The notes beneath the pieces were generated by a model. It did not search any database, was not told the origin of the DNA, and saw only the letters and a list, made by a program, of their open reading frames with translations. DNA of 64,000 bases, from contig NC_133123.1 in the NCBI RefSeq assembly GCF_033568475.1, positions 23,174,622 to 23,238,621 of the forward strand, written 5' to 3'. Below are positions 1 to 11,647 of the stretch, one piece after another; within the stretch, counting starts at the first letter, position 1, and each line of letters begins with the position of its first letter. Origin of the DNA: Henckelia pumila. Lineage: Eukaryota; Streptophyta; Magnoliopsida; Lamiales; Gesneriaceae. The translations under genes were made by a program, and so were the position numbers.

Positions 1-242
1 TGAGAGATCATTTTGCATGTTACGGAAACTGACCGCTTACCTGAGTGATTTTCTAATCATAATAAAGCGAAAAAAATTCTAGAATAGTTTATGTAGCAGA
101 AATGTTTGCCATATATACTTTTTTAACTGTCATATGACATGCATTTTTTTTTTGTCTTGCCTCTGTTCCATGAATTTGACCTCTGTTTCATTTACTCTAC
201 AAAACAAAAACCCAATCATGTAACATAATTAAATTCTCGCAG

Positions 243-485
243 ATTGACGCGATCGGATCAGAAGATGAAATATTTGAAAGAGTTCGGCCAATTTTTGCTG
301 CCTTGAGGTTTTTTGCATCATGTCCTTCATGCTCAAGTTGTGATTATCTTAAAATTTTGCTGACTAGAAAACTGCGCTGGCAGGTGACCTGGATGATGCA
401 CAGAGTCCCCAAATATTCTACGTTTTTGGTGATCGAGCGGACCGGCGAACGGACTTCCGCTGGAACTCGAAATAAGTACTCATGA
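243..485 (+). CDS. Probable 3'-terminal exon of a UMP-CMP-kinase-like gene (partial)
   Basis: An open frame follows a plausible 3' splice site (TTCTCGCAG just before 243). Its first residues read IDAIGSEDEIFERVRPIFAAL, shown here in two parts to stress the match: IDA, then a six-residue gap, then the EIFERV..IF helix. That is the spacing of the C-terminal helix of UMP-CMP kinases, which phosphorylate pyrimidine monophosphates in the cytosol or plastid. The frame stays open to a TGA at 483-485, so the native protein either carries a C-terminal extension or splices again near 306 (a GT lies at 308). Nothing upstream in 1-242 looks coding, so the rest of the gene lies left of the window. Neighbour order supports the guess: a UMP-CMP kinase next to PMEI genes is remembered from Arabidopsis chromosome 4. 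Family assignment rests on about 22 residues and is tentative. Confidence 0.4.
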   Translation: MDAIGSEDEIFERVRPIFAALRFFASCPSCSSCDYLKILLTRKLRWQVTWMMHRVPKYSTFLVIERTGERTSAGTRNKYS

Positions 486-811
486 GTCTGCTGTACAACC
501 CCTGGATGTTTTACCCTTTTTTCTCATCATTTCCTGATACGGGTTTTTAGTGGTACTTGTACATAATACACAACAAATTTTGCATCATTTTCCTGCCGCT
601 CTAAACGGTATATCCGCACGAACATATCTAAACGTTCCTGAAGTTATGTAAACTGTTCGATTGCATTACCATACAATAAGAAAGTTGTCTGCTTGGAGAC
701 ATGGCCCTTCAAGCCTGCAGCTTGATGCCACTTATCCTTAAATAGTTGCTCTTTTGTTGAGTTATTTGTGCTTGTGTGCGTGCGTACCCTGTGGGTGGCG
801 TTGCGGATTTT
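486..811. other. Non-coding flank, probably 3' UTR and downstream of the left-edge gene
   Basis: There is no open frame with protein-like composition. The sequence is less AT-rich than the DNA further right, which fits a 3' untranslated region. No clear AATAAA signal stands out. Confidence 0.3.
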
Positions 812-1092
812 GATTGGTTAAAATTAGTGGACCCCACATGAGACCCACTGATTTTAACCAATCATGGGATTACACGTCGTCCGCACGGGCGGCATGAACA
901 AAACCGAAAAAATCATAGGACAAATGTGTCTGATTTATAGGATCCACTGATTTTAACCAATAATACTCTGTCATGCCACCTCAAGGGCAGTGCCTTTGGG
1001 GTATCATAGACTTTCACTGCCCTTGGGGTAGCATAGACTTTCCCCTGATTTAGGGATACTGCCCTTGAGGTAGCATAGACTTTTCCCTGATT
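812..1092. repeat. Nested inverted repeats and short tandem repeats
   Basis: GATTGGTTAAAATTAGTGG (812-830) is followed by its near-perfect inverse at 845-863 and a further copy of the inverse at 944-961. Then CCACCTCAAGGGCAG (976-990) pairs with CTGCCCTTGAGGTAG (about 1059-1073). Between them the unit TGCCCTTGGGGTAGCATAGACTTT recurs about three times (991-1016, 1018-1042, 1059-1091) with small changes. The whole could fold into two hairpins and looks like a decayed foldback element. A similar GGGTAGCATCGAC phrase occurs at the extreme right of the window (about 63958). Confidence 0.55.
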
Positions 1093-1534
1093 TAATGGTT
1101 ATATGTGCGTATATTTCATATGAGTAGTGATAGCCTGATAGTTACAAATTACCCATAAAATATTTTTGAAGTTCGAATGTGGAAACTTTCGAAATGGAGT
1201 CTAATTTTTTTTTATTTTTTTTATTTTGACTCTAATTTTTTTGGTGCTTCTCCGAATCCAAAACATTGGATCCATTAGATGGATGAAACTATATATAAAG
1301 TGAAAAATAATATTTTTGATCTAATTAAAAGTAATGCTTTTATGTAATATTTTTTCATGAGTCGGTTTAAAAAAAAGGATCCAAGTCACAAAATAAATCC
1401 GTGTGACCATTTCACAAAAATTTGTCCTAATTTTTTGTTTCCCTCATTCCCAAAAATATAATAGAGTATTATCAAACAAAATATAATCAAGTAAAGAATA
1501 CTATTATACCTTTATATTCGGGCAAACACTTGTA

Positions 1535-1690
1535 TGCAACCGTTGCACGGGTCATATTCGTGTGACGGGTCTCTTATATGGGTTATCCATTAAAAAGTAT
1601 TACATTTTATGTCAAAAGTATTACTTATTATTATAAATATGGATAGGGTTGACCCGTCTCACGAATGAGACCGTTGCACAGGAGTGTTAC
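1535..1690. repeat. Foldback MITE, family with GACCCGTCTCACGAATGAGACCG ends
   Basis: The left arm has GTTGCACGGGTCATATTCGTGTGACGGGTC-like sequence (from about 1542). The right arm has GACCCGTCTCACGAATGAGACC and GTTGCAC in inverse order (about 1648-1680). An AT-rich centre holds two 'aaaagtatta' repeats. Related copies are at 25626-25785 and, more decayed, at about 28762-28925 and 30775-30950. The arms would form a hairpin if transcribed. Confidence 0.6.
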
Positions 1691-3892
1691 TCTTATATTC
1701 GAGCTTTATTTTGCTTTCTTAATAAACTACTATTAAGTCCGAGTAGAACGTATTTCATTTATTAAATCTTTTATATTATATTGATTGATAATAATGGGTC
1801 GTATCATCTTGGGAATGGTGTCGCTTTCCAAACTACTATTTCTAATATAATTTATTTGACGAACGTTAGCCAATGAGGTCGTGGCCTAATGGTCAAGACT
1901 GAGTCCCTGAGAACTCGTTTGATTTTCGCTGACTGCGAGTAGATTTTCTAATTTATTTAGGTAGATTTAGCTATTTTTTTAGCTCAAGACAAGCACGTCT
2001 TGAGTCCACACTCAAGTCCCGTCAATGGATGCAATTTGTACTCAAAATTTTTTTTTGACAAACGTTATATTGCCCGATATGGATCCAAATTTCAATGCTC
2101 AATGGGCCCTGAATCACATGGGCTTCAGGTCGGTTTGGTCCAATTGCAGTACCGTCCAGCTGTTTAGGCCAGTCTGGTGGGCCTGGACCGACTCACCAAC
2201 ATGTTCATTTGTCTCATCATTTAATGCCTTATATGGGACACCAATTAGTTGGAATCCTCGATTAGTATCCCAATTTTGAAACACGCATCGTACTCGTATC
2301 ATGCCTACAAATAGTTTTTTTTTCTTCTTAGGGCTATCACATCTTTTCATATGTCATGATACTCAATTATCGGCACTGTCTTGGCGAAAAATAAATAATT
2401 ATTAATTTCACGCGATATTAATGAATTCGACAAAATATTAATGAGATATTATCTTTAAAGAGAGACATTAACTATAATGAATGCGCATGCCAAAGCCAAA
2501 ATTCTTTGGGTTACGAGGGGTTTCCGTGGATGCCATATGATAAAATTATTACAGCAAAAACTCCATGGATACAATTGTAACAAACATCTGTCTCGTAGTA
2601 TGAAAATGCGCTTTGGCTTTCATATAGTTTATTTCCCCCCCTCAAAAGGCAACTTTAGAAAAGCAACGATTTCAAGCCCTCCTTTAACACGAATTGCTGT
2701 TCACATTGTGTATGTGTACAAAGAGAATTCAAAAGCAAACAACACCTGTATGAAACCAAATTTATAAAATATGCCATGATTATCAAGTTAATTAAGATGG
2801 ATGAGAATGAAACATATAATTGCATACACAAATTGAAACTATCTACTCGATAAAGGGTATGACTTAAATCTATTTTTTTTAAAAATTTATATAAAAAATT
2901 CGCATTTCAAGTTCAAATTCAAGTTCAAATTCAAGTTTGTAACATTCTATATGTGCTCATTTTGTTCAGAAATGAGTTCACCGACGCGTTTTTACAATTG
3001 TTGTCTATGTTATACTTTATCATTTCATATATAACCAAGAATTTTCCGATTATAGCCGTTCATTTTCGTTTAGGATTCAGCAAAATGAGTATACTGATCT
3101 AACGTGTGGTATAAATATAAACATTCATTTTCTTTTGTTTAATTTTTTTTTTAAAAAAAACTCGTTTTAGTTCATAAATAATAATACAAAAGAAACCTCT
3201 TTTATTATTATTATTATTGTTTTTAATTTTTTTTGTAAGAGATAACAAGAAGACGTTTAATCCTATCCTAGTACCTATATCATATGTGACCACCCGACAC
3301 ATATTTTTTTGTGGATGGCTAATTTATTTATTTATTTTGCAATAAAAGTACAAAAAATAATTACGTTTCACATTGCGGGGGGAATCTTCACATTAAAAAT
3401 CACGGGAAATTGGTTGGCTTAAGTCAATGTCGGTATCGAAAAATGCCAAATAATGTCAGTATGAATAGCTAAAAAAACGTAAATATTAAATAATTGTACT
3501 CTATTCTTTGTATATGTCCCTCTCCCGAATATATGATATATGATTCTATCTATATATTAAAATAAAACCAAATCTTAAGTTGTTCCAATTTAATGAAAAA
3601 TATTTAAAAGTTGACACGGAGATGTTCGATGAACTTTGAAATAAAATTTTTAATTTTGTTTATAAATATATTATATATGCTGAGAAATATGATTTCTTCC
3701 CTTAAATTTTTAAGCTGAAATTTGTTCCAACCTTTGACGTAATAAAATCATCAAATCCGTCCAACATGTTCTTAATCTGTGTGAAAAAAACACAAATTTA
3801 AATAAAGTTAGAGAAAGAGAATATTTGAGACAAATAAAAAAATCACTTATATATATATATAGGGAATTTAGATATTACAGGTAATTAAGTAA
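1691..3892. other. Intergenic, AT-rich, no gene seen
   Basis: All frames are short and of low complexity. Around 2100-2300 there is a less AT-rich patch without coding character. Short poly-T and ATT repeats lie at about 3146-3230. Confidence 0.6.
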
Positions 3893-4281
3893 AATACCGT
3901 TTGGCTTGAATGATGTTATAAATAATACATAAATACATAATGTAATGTAATAAAAAATAAATAATAAATTATAATTAAAATAATATTGGATTTGATTGAT
4001 AAATTATAATTTATTTGATTTAATTGATTAAATTTTATATAAAAATATTAAATAACTATTTTATTTTTTTAACAATAAATAAAATAAAAATTATATTATT
4101 TATAAGGGGTAATATAATAATTTAAATTAAATAATTTGATTGATGTATTATAAATAATTAATGATTTGATTGAGTCAAAATAAATAGTTAATATATGGAT
4201 AATAATATGATGAGAAAAATATGAGATGAGATGAAATAAATTATATATATATTAGTAATATAATAAATAAAACAGTGCCTT
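3893..4281 (-). repeat. MITE copy A (termini CACCGTTTGGTT / GGCACTG), about 390 bp
   Basis: It starts ATACCGTTTGGCTTGAATG and ends AAAACAGTGCCTTA. Its reverse complement aligns along its full length with the element at 44570-44966, including the ATCTCATCTCAT subterminal repeat and the ATCAATCAAATC repeats inside. It is an AT-rich, non-coding miniature transposon. It lies about 210 bp upstream of the TATA box of the first PMEI gene, so it forms part of that gene's promoter region. Confidence 0.75.
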
Positions 4282-4461
4282 AATGTATATAAATTCAATC
4301 AAAGGGTAAAGAGAGAAGAAATTTGGTAATTTTAAATCGGCCGACTTATTTCTTATACTATATAATATATCCATTTTACGCTAATCACGTAAACAGCGAC
4401 CTATCCAAATTGGCCAAAGAAACGGAGGCCATATAAATAAATAATTTGTCGGCCCCTTATG

Positions 4462-4501
4462 CACGTGATGGCACGTTTATCAATTCAAATTCCTATAAAT
4501 A
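4462..4501 (+). promoter_or_regulatory. Core promoter of PMEI gene 1: G-box and TATA box
   Basis: TATAAATA is at 4494-4501, 71 bp before the start codon, so transcription should begin near 4525-4530 with a leader of about 45 nt. A G-box CACGTG is at 4462-4467, followed by GGCACGT, a second ACGT core. This suggests control by bZIP or bHLH factors. Confidence 0.6.
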
Positions 4502-4571
4502 TATATCACACCTTAAATAAATTTCGTAACAAAATATCACAATATTACAAAGAAAAATAACATAAACACAC

Positions 4572-5174
4572 ATGGCTAGAGCTACACTTGTAATCTCACT
4601 TGCGATTCTCTCCCTCCTCTACGTCTTTAGCCACCACAACGCCGCGGCCGCCGCCGCCGTGCCGTCCATCGGCAACAGTTTCATCAGAGCCTCATGTGGG
4701 ACCACGACATATCCCAATCTTTGCATCTCATCGCTCTCGGCCTACGCATCGACTATTCGAAAAAGCCCGCGACAATTAGTCACGGCGGCATTGTCCGTGT
4801 GCGTCGACCGGGCCGAATCGTCGAAGCAGCACATCCAAAAACTCATTAAATTCAACGGGCTCAAGCGCAGAGAGTATGCGGCCCTGAAGGATTGCCTGGA
4901 AGTGATCACCGAGGGCGTGGATCGTTTGTCCAAGTCTGCTCAAGAGCTGAAGAAGATGGGCCGGGCCGGAGGGCCCGAATACTTCTGGCACATGAGCAAC
5001 CTGCAGACCTGGGTCAGCGCGGCCCTCACCGACGACAACACGTGCATGGATGGGTTCGCGGGCCGGGCTATGGACGGGCGGGTCAAGACCTCGATCAGGG
5101 CCCGAATGACAAATGTGGCACAAGTTACCAGTAATGCATTGGCCCTTTGCAATCAGTTTGCTGGGAAATTTTAA
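4572..5174 (+). CDS. PMEI-domain protein 1 (21-kDa-protein-like pectin methylesterase inhibitor)
   Basis: This is an intronless gene encoding 200 residues. Residues 1-29 form a secretory signal peptide (hydrophobic core LVISLAILSLLYVF, then an alanine run), so the product goes to the apoplast. The PMEI fold follows. C42 and C51 in the ASCGTTTYPNLC context form the N-terminal hairpin pair. C108 (KDCLE) and C158 (DDNTCMDGF) are the second conserved pair, and WVSAAL at about 147-152 precedes the second cysteine as usual. C77 and C193 are extra. Family members bind and inhibit pectin methylesterases (or, less often, invertases) in the cell wall. Length and all four canonical cysteines are normal. 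The start is fixed by the TATA box and signal peptide. It is the first of three PMEI genes in about 6.5 kb. Which enzyme it inhibits cannot be told from sequence. Confidence 0.9.
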   Translation: MARATLVISLAILSLLYVFSHHNAAAAAAVPSIGNSFIRASCGTTTYPNLCISSLSAYASTIRKSPRQLVTAALSVCVDRAESSKQHIQKLIKFNGLKRREYAALKDCLEVITEGVDRLSKSAQELKKMGRAGGPEYFWHMSNLQTWVSAALTDDNTCMDGFAGRAMDGRVKTSIRARMTNVAQVTSNALALCNQFAGKF

Positions 5175-7669
5175 AAGTAAAAATTATAGTGGCTAAGTTT
5201 TTGTGTGTAGCGAGTGCTTCGAAGCTTTTTCGATAAAATATGTGTAATATAATATAATATATATATAAATATATTAAATTAAAGTAGAATCATGGGTTAT
5301 GTGCCCTTTACTTTGAATGATGAGCTCTTGTCTCTATCTTTTCGCGTTAAAGGTACGTATATTTATATTTCTCTTCATCTTTTATAATTATTTTTACGGT
5401 CATAGAATTAATTACTATTTGAGAGACTTTTAAGAACCATTTCACGGTCATAGAATTAGTTAGTATTTTACGTTTGACTAGTTTAAGTAGGGATATAATA
5501 ATTAAGCGAATTCTTGAATATTTAAGTTTGACTCGTTTATAATCGAACCGAACTTAAGCTTTATTTATAAACGAATATGTTCATGAATCACAAGCTTATT
5601 CGATCTTAAACAAGCGTAATAAATATAAATTATAAGTTTAAATATTCATTAAATTTATTAAAAACTAAATTTTATATTAAATATTCTAAAATTTGTAATT
5701 CTATTTTAATAAATGAATTTGATAGATTTTTATATATTTTTCATAAGTGAAAGTTTAAAATTTATAAATTAAATTACAAAATTATTATTTTCTATCTAAG
5801 AGTTGAATCATGAGTTTGCTAATGAACTTAATACGAACCAAAAAACAAAACATTTGTAAAGTTTAAGCTTATTTTAATTTGTTTATCTTTAACGAACTTC
5901 ATTAAACAAATTTTTATCGAATCAAAATTTGTATAACTCATGAATAGTTTTAATTCATTTACGTTCAACTACTCAATTGAATTTTTTTTTTTTAAAAAAA
6001 ACACAATAGAAGTATATAAATGTATAACTTGTCTCGTGAGTGTAGTCTGACTAGTCGGTGGAAAAGAAGAGAGAGTGTGGAGTTGGTCGTAATAATTAAT
6101 GGCAGTCAAGACTCAAGCATGTGCTAGTTTTACAAAGTTAAAGAGTAAACTAAAGAGTGTGAATGAGATGACATTTAAAGCAGACATGAAATGACCACTA
6201 ACAATGACTTTTTATGCGTCACCATGTGAATATGCATGCTACATTATTTTCTAATTCAGACCACAAATCATACGTACAACTCCTATATTTTATGTAATAT
6301 ATATATATATATATATTCGGACAGCCAAAAAATGTAAGTCTAGATTTATGTTGATTAACTTTTCCTCAAAACCTGATTACGTGTTTTTCGTTGTATGATT
6401 AACCTATTTCTCATGAGTCAGCCACAGGGAATTTAGTGGTGCAAAAACGTCATTGATATCCTTTGTTTTTGTTTTATATATCATTCTATGTTAATTAAGT
6501 TGGATTCAAGTCTATCTAACAATATATTATTACTTATGTATAAATAAAGTATGATGTTGATTTAAGATTTCACCTATTATTTTATTGTAACAAGTAATCA
6601 ATAGGTTTAAAATCCATCAATTCGAATGCAACATTTCCAATTTGTTGGTTTAAACCACAAAACTAATGTATGATCGATCCGGTTTGGTTTGCAACCCTAA
6701 ACTATCTTCCAAATTTTAGTTTTTGTTTTTGTTTTTATTTACAATAACTGATAAGATTCATCCGAGTTTGGGTCAGTCCACTTAGATATTATTCGAATTA
6801 GCCCAGGGTTCAGAGCCCAAATAGAAATTTGAATTAATAATGAAAGAGAGGCTCAATGGTCAATGCTCAAGCCCACAAACTAGAATAAAATTAAAGTTGG
6901 GCTACGCCGAGTTTTGGAAATTTTATTTTCCTGAAAAAATCGAAAGCCATATATTTAAATTTTAAAACAAGTTCTGTCGTTTAGAACACTTTTAAAGTTT
7001 AAAATGACCAACTTAAACCCGATCAGTAAATAATTATGTATCTTTTACATAACGGTGTCGAACTATCTTGGTAAAAAAAAATTGCTCAAAAATTTCAACC
7101 AGATAATATAATATTCTATTATTTATACACACTAACCGAATATATTCAAGCTCAAGTTTGATTCAAATATCCAATAATATAAAATTGTTTGACCCAAATT
7201 ATTTCCAGTTACAGCTTGAGTTCGATTTCAGCTGCTTGAAATAATTGAACATGTTTGTGTGTTATTCGAATTATTGTTAGAAAAATATATACTTCAAAGT
7301 TATTAATTAACTTGAATTTTAGCTTAACTTGAATTCCATAATTTCGAAGTTGAGTCGAAAAAAATTCGCAAGTCGACTCAATTTGTGTGCACCCTAATGA
7401 AAACGGTCGCACCCGAAACTGAATTAAGCCTCTAAGTTCATCCTAAAAGAAGAAAAAAACAGAAAGACTTACAATCAAATATTTGAACCGTGGAAATATC
7501 CTCTTTATCCTTTAAATATTTGTAATTATAAAAATTTATCTTCTCGGGGAAAAAAAAAAACATATCATACAAAAAGGTAAAAAATATTTAGCACCATCGA
7601 AATTCAAGGCTTAATTCCCCTCCTAGAATCATATATAACATGTAATGTACACGAATTAATCATTTTCAC
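5175..7669. other. Intergenic, no gene seen
   Basis: AT-rich sequence between PMEI genes 1 and 2. It contains a short (TA)n at about 6298-6316. No frame has protein-like character, and no clear transposon termini were found. Confidence 0.6.
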
Positions 7670-7676
7670 TATAAAT
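7670..7676 (+). promoter_or_regulatory. Candidate TATA box of PMEI gene 2
   Basis: TATAAAT lies 158 bp before the ATG at 7828. The leader would contain an A23 run (about 7721-7744) and a T run, which are unusual in a 5' UTR and may have expanded after the gene decayed. Confidence 0.4.
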
Positions 7677-7827
7677 CTGCATGGGCATTGTTTGCATGGC
7701 AAAAACCAAAGCTCTTCCTTAAAAAAAAAAAAAAAAAAAAAAAAAGCCGTTTCCTTAAAAACTTATTATTAATTACATCTCTATGTAAAGTACTTGTCCA
7801 TTTTTTTTTAATCAAATATTTAACATC

Positions 7828-8410
7828 ATGGCAAAAATTGCTCTTTCTTTGCTCGTGCTCTTGCATATGCTCTCCGACGAGTACGCCGCCACCGACGGTG
7901 CGAAAACTCCGGCATCCGGCGGCGGCGGGATCGATGCAGCCTGCAAGAATCTTTCCAACACCAAATTTTTCATGAAGCTGCTCCGCCCCTACGCCTCCCA
8001 ATTCAAGGACAACGACCCCCACAAAATGGGGGCATGCAGCCATCTCCGCCACCCTTTCCCGGGCACAAACCGCCGTAGCGTTCATGATCCGTCAGATCAC
8101 CGAACCGGAGATGAACTCCGCCCAGCGCGCCGCCATCCAGGAATGCCTGAAGAAAGTCGGCGGCAGCGTCGACAGCCTCCGACAGGCGGCTCGTGAGTTC
8201 AACGACATGGAGAAGGCGGCGGAAGGGGATCGACGCGCCGCCCACAAGAAGAATGTTGTGAGCAAGATCTTGTCCTCCACCGTGGCTCAGAATGCGTGTT
8301 ACGATTTGTTGAACGGCGCGGAGGTGGACGGAGAAGTCGTGAAGGAAGTCCGGCAGGAGGCGGAGGAGGTGGCCAAGGCTAGTGTCATTGCTCAATTCTT
8401 TGTTAAGTAA
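7828..8410 (+). pseudogene. PMEI-domain gene 2, frameshifted
   Basis: The first frame encodes a signal peptide (MAKIALSLLVLLHML), then IDAACKNL and, from residue 71, nonsense. The second frame, one base over, encodes the rest of a PMEI: AISATLSRAQTAVAF, IQECLKKV, QNACYDLLNG, ending FFVK. The shift sits in a G5 run at 8028-8032. Reading four Gs instead of five joins the two frames into one PMEI of about 193 residues. The second cysteine of the N-terminal pair is missing (FFMKLL where the family has YPxxC), while the later pair is kept. Either this is a recent pseudogene, or a homopolymer error in an otherwise functional, divergent gene. It lies in the same direction as gene 1, with a long (TA)n starting 37 bp after the stop. 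Confidence 0.8.
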
Positions 8411-8444
8411 GATTTGTAAATTTCTTGCTTTATATATATGCAAA

Positions 8445-8446
<2 letters not shown>

Positions 8447-8507
<61 letters not shown>
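8447..8507. repeat. (TA)n microsatellite, 61 bp
   Basis: A pure AT dinucleotide run just downstream of PMEI gene 2, in its presumed 3' UTR. Confidence 0.95.
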
Positions 8508-8508
<1 letters not shown>

Positions 8509-10511
8509 CAAGATCATGATCAATGTTACGTTTAAGCAGTTTTTGATAATCAATTCAATATTGATTTTCGATTATTTTTTGGTATAATATTGTGGGAATA
8601 TTTTACATGAAAGAACGGAGAATGAAAATATATATGAACAAGTGTTTGTTTTTTTGTTTGCGTACGTCGAAATAGTAAAATACACTTGTCTTTAAAGTAT
8701 ACAAGATATAATTAGTAATTGTATATATTTTAATTTTTATCATATTGAACTGCATGCATGTAAGACAATTAGCTTTTACAATTTTATTTCCTATAAAAAA
8801 TATCAATTAATTTTTAAATGAGTTAAATGATGATTGAACATTTAAACTATCGATCGCTTCATGTATTATATAACAAATGAAACATTAATAATTAAATATT
8901 ATATTGAATTATATTGGTAAAAACTCACGAGTAGCTAGCTAGTATGCCTCTTAATTGAGTGTCTTTTATTTTTTATTTTTTGAGTCGTGGAGTGTTTGTT
9001 ATAATTGAAACTCAAACCGGATATTGGTGTCAGATTAGTGACGTTCATGGACGGGGCTTCTTCTGGGTATATATCAATATAATTCTATGATTTGATAATT
9101 TTAAGATAATGCATTTTTTTAAATTAAAAGGTATTAATTATTATTCATTAATAAATAATTTAGTAAGTATGACTCAGTCTATTATTATGTCAAAAAATCG
9201 TAAGAATAATGGAGAAATTACCACATTGATTTAAAGATAAAAAAATTTAAATTATTTCATTCGAAAATTTGAAGTATGTAAAAGAGAAATTATAAGCACT
9301 ACTATGTATAGATAAATTTAAATATTTTTATATATAGTTTTGGAGATCTATTATAATGTACGAGGAAGTGCTCAAATTAAATACTAATAATAGATAAATT
9401 TATTTTTCTTTGGAAATATATATATGTAACACAATTTAATTTAATTTAATTTTTTTCCTGATAAGGTAATACCTAAAATAATATTCATCTCTATATGTTG
9501 AAAACCACAAGAAAACTACAAAGGTAAGAAATATATTCAAGTACAATTGTATAATATTTATTACAAATAAAAGTTAGAAACATGTCCTTTCTATAAATTA
9601 AGTGACCGAGATATTTTAAATCGACTCCATTGGATTACATTGAGTCGCTTGTCCATTCCAATCAATAATTATTTTGTTTTAAAATAAAATAAAGTTGTTT
9701 GTCAGTTGTCGATTGATTCCATCAGGCATGTGTTTGCCTTTTTCCCCTTCAAGTATTCAATTTTGTTTTAAAAAAATCCCATAATCATTGAGTTATCGAT
9801 AAAATTTAATATACACATACACATATGACATATCGTGTGGCAAAATTTGCTACTTTACATAATTTTCCCCCACCAAAATTAACTCATCAATAACAAAGTT
9901 AATGGAATACATTTTCTTATCTATAACACACACACACACAAAAAAAAAAATGGATTTATCAAGATATATTAAATTACACACATATATTATATAGTTTATA
10001 CCATACATATCAATTTTGTTTTGGATACATCCGGTATGTTGCGCAACCTCTCATATGCAAACAATATTAAAAAACCCCTTATTTATGAAATTGTGTTAAA
10101 GATTTAACGATGAAAAGTAAAGAGAATTTGATATGCTTACGTACCTTGATATATACCCATTTTTTTTACGAGAACATTACTTTTAATTTGCGTACTGGAT
10201 GATTAAATCTTTGTGTTAACACAATAATTTACAAATCATATTAGCCATATTGTACTAAAAATATGTGCGACATGCCCATTAAAAAATGTTAATAAGGAGA
10301 ATCAAACTCTTAATTTTTAGTTAAATGTTTTAATTTACCTACATTCCGACATTCATGTATCAATTAGAATACAAAAATATATCTCTAATAATTATATTAT
10401 ATTATATTATATAATCACACGTCCCCCATACATGGTCGATTTAAATAATTCATAATATATAGTAATTACTCAAGCTCTCTTTTAATTATATAATTATATG
10501 AAACATTAATT
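8508..10511. other. Intergenic, no gene seen
   Basis: AT-rich DNA between PMEI genes 2 and 3, which converge on it. It contains (CA)n/A-rich simple sequence at about 9928-9950 and an ATATT run at about 10394-10412. No coding frame. Confidence 0.6.
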
Positions 10512-11132
10512 TTAACCATGAATAGTAGCATAGTGATTGATAAGCGCCAATGCATTGCTAGTCATACGCGCCACCTTGGAAATCCTCCTCCTCACGGCGA
10601 TCTTCACCTCGCAGGTGGTCGGCCTGGCGGCGAATCCGTCCATGCAGGTGTCTTCGTACGTCAAGGCGGCGCTGACCCAAGTCTGTATGTCGTCCATCAT
10701 CAGCCCGAATTCGGACCTCCTTCTGTTGATCAGGTTCATCTCCGCCGCGGATCGCCGGAGCCGGTCCACCGAGTCGGCCAGCTGATCCACGCAGTCGCGC
10801 ATGGCGCCCACGTCCCTCGGGCGCAGGGCGCTCCATTTCAAGAGCTCGGCCATGTCCCCGGCGGTGGACCGGGCGGTGTTGAGGCTGAGGGAGAGGGCGG
10901 CGTCCGCGAGTAGCTTCGGGCTTTGCTGTATGGCGGTTGCTTGGGTTGAGAGGGAAGAGTAGCAGAGTCTAGGGTAGGCGGTGACGGAGCAGGATGCTTT
11001 GATGAACTCGGCGGTGCCGGTTTCCCCGACGGCGGTTCGGGTGGCGGAGGCCGAATCCACCGAGGAAGCTATTAGTAATGCGATGAATAACAGAGGTAGC
11101 GGAGAGGATTTGGCCTGGAAATTAATTTCCAT
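10512..11132 (-). CDS. PMEI-domain protein 3 (pectin methylesterase inhibitor-like)
   Basis: An intronless gene for 206 residues. A signal peptide covers about residues 1-30 (PLPLLFIALLIASSV). C48 and C57 in the ASCSVTAYPRLC context form the N-terminal pair. C114 (MRDCVDQL) and C163 (YEDTCMDGF) form the second pair, and TWVSAAL precedes it. C174 is extra. The end of the helical bundle carries the TSNALALINHY motif, which matches the equivalent TSNALALCNQF of gene 1. It is clearly closer to gene 1 than to gene 2. The coding part is GC-rich against AT-rich flanks, as in the other two. Likely a secreted inhibitor of pectin methylesterase; inhibitor specificity is not visible. Confidence 0.9.
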   Translation of the reverse strand: MEINFQAKSSPLPLLFIALLIASSVDSASATRTAVGETGTAEFIKASCSVTAYPRLCYSSLSTQATAIQQSPKLLADAALSLSLNTARSTAGDMAELLKWSALRPRDVGAMRDCVDQLADSVDRLRRSAAEMNLINRRRSEFGLMMDDIQTWVSAALTYEDTCMDGFAARPTTCEVKIAVRRRISKVARMTSNALALINHYATIHG

Positions 11133-11247
11133 TTCTATTTATTTACTTTATAATATTTGATGGTGTTGTGTGTGTTTTTGGATGATGTGTTGAACTTAAT
11201 AATAAGTTAAAAGTTGGCTGTGGGAAATAAGGGAGGGGAATGATTGG

Positions 11248-11255
11248 TATTTATA
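11248..11255 (-). promoter_or_regulatory. TATA box of PMEI gene 3
   Basis: TATAAATA on the minus strand, about 116 bp upstream of the ATG. It predicts a start near 11218 and a leader of about 85 nt. Confidence 0.6.
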
Positions 11256-11647
11256 GAAAGATTAGAGCCGCTCTATTTGCCTAAAATTTATATTTGACTT
11301 GTTTTTCAAGTCAAATTTAATTTATAGTTATAGTCGAGTCGATTCGAGTTGGACATGGACAATTACATTTATATACTGTAATTTGCAGTCTATACTTTTT
11401 TATCATGTTATTGATATATATATCACTTACGTCTTATTTCACTATTTTTTTTTTGTTAATTGGAGCGCTGATGTGACTTTAAAAAATGACGATGCCTCCT
11501 TACATTGTAGGAATGCAGGTCGAACATCAGACATATAAGCATTTCAATTAAAAGTGACTTAAAAAGAAAATAAATGAAATAATTAAGACTGTGCTATCAT
11601 TTTAGGTTAATTTAGAGTTTAAATGTCGTGCTAAAATTAGTTTTATA

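Noticed and set aside
2114-2350. Overlapping frames on both strands near 2.0-2.35 kb
   Set aside because: No domain, no splice or promoter context. A GC-richer patch alone is not evidence for a gene.
4776-5123. 115-residue minus-strand frame
   Set aside because: Antisense shadow of PMEI gene 1.
7688-7975. 95-residue frame starting in a poly-A tract
   Set aside because: The lysine run is the A23 homopolymer. It overlaps PMEI gene 2 in the wrong frame.
10518-10913. 131-residue plus-strand frame
   Set aside because: Antisense to PMEI gene 3; long only because that gene is GC-rich.
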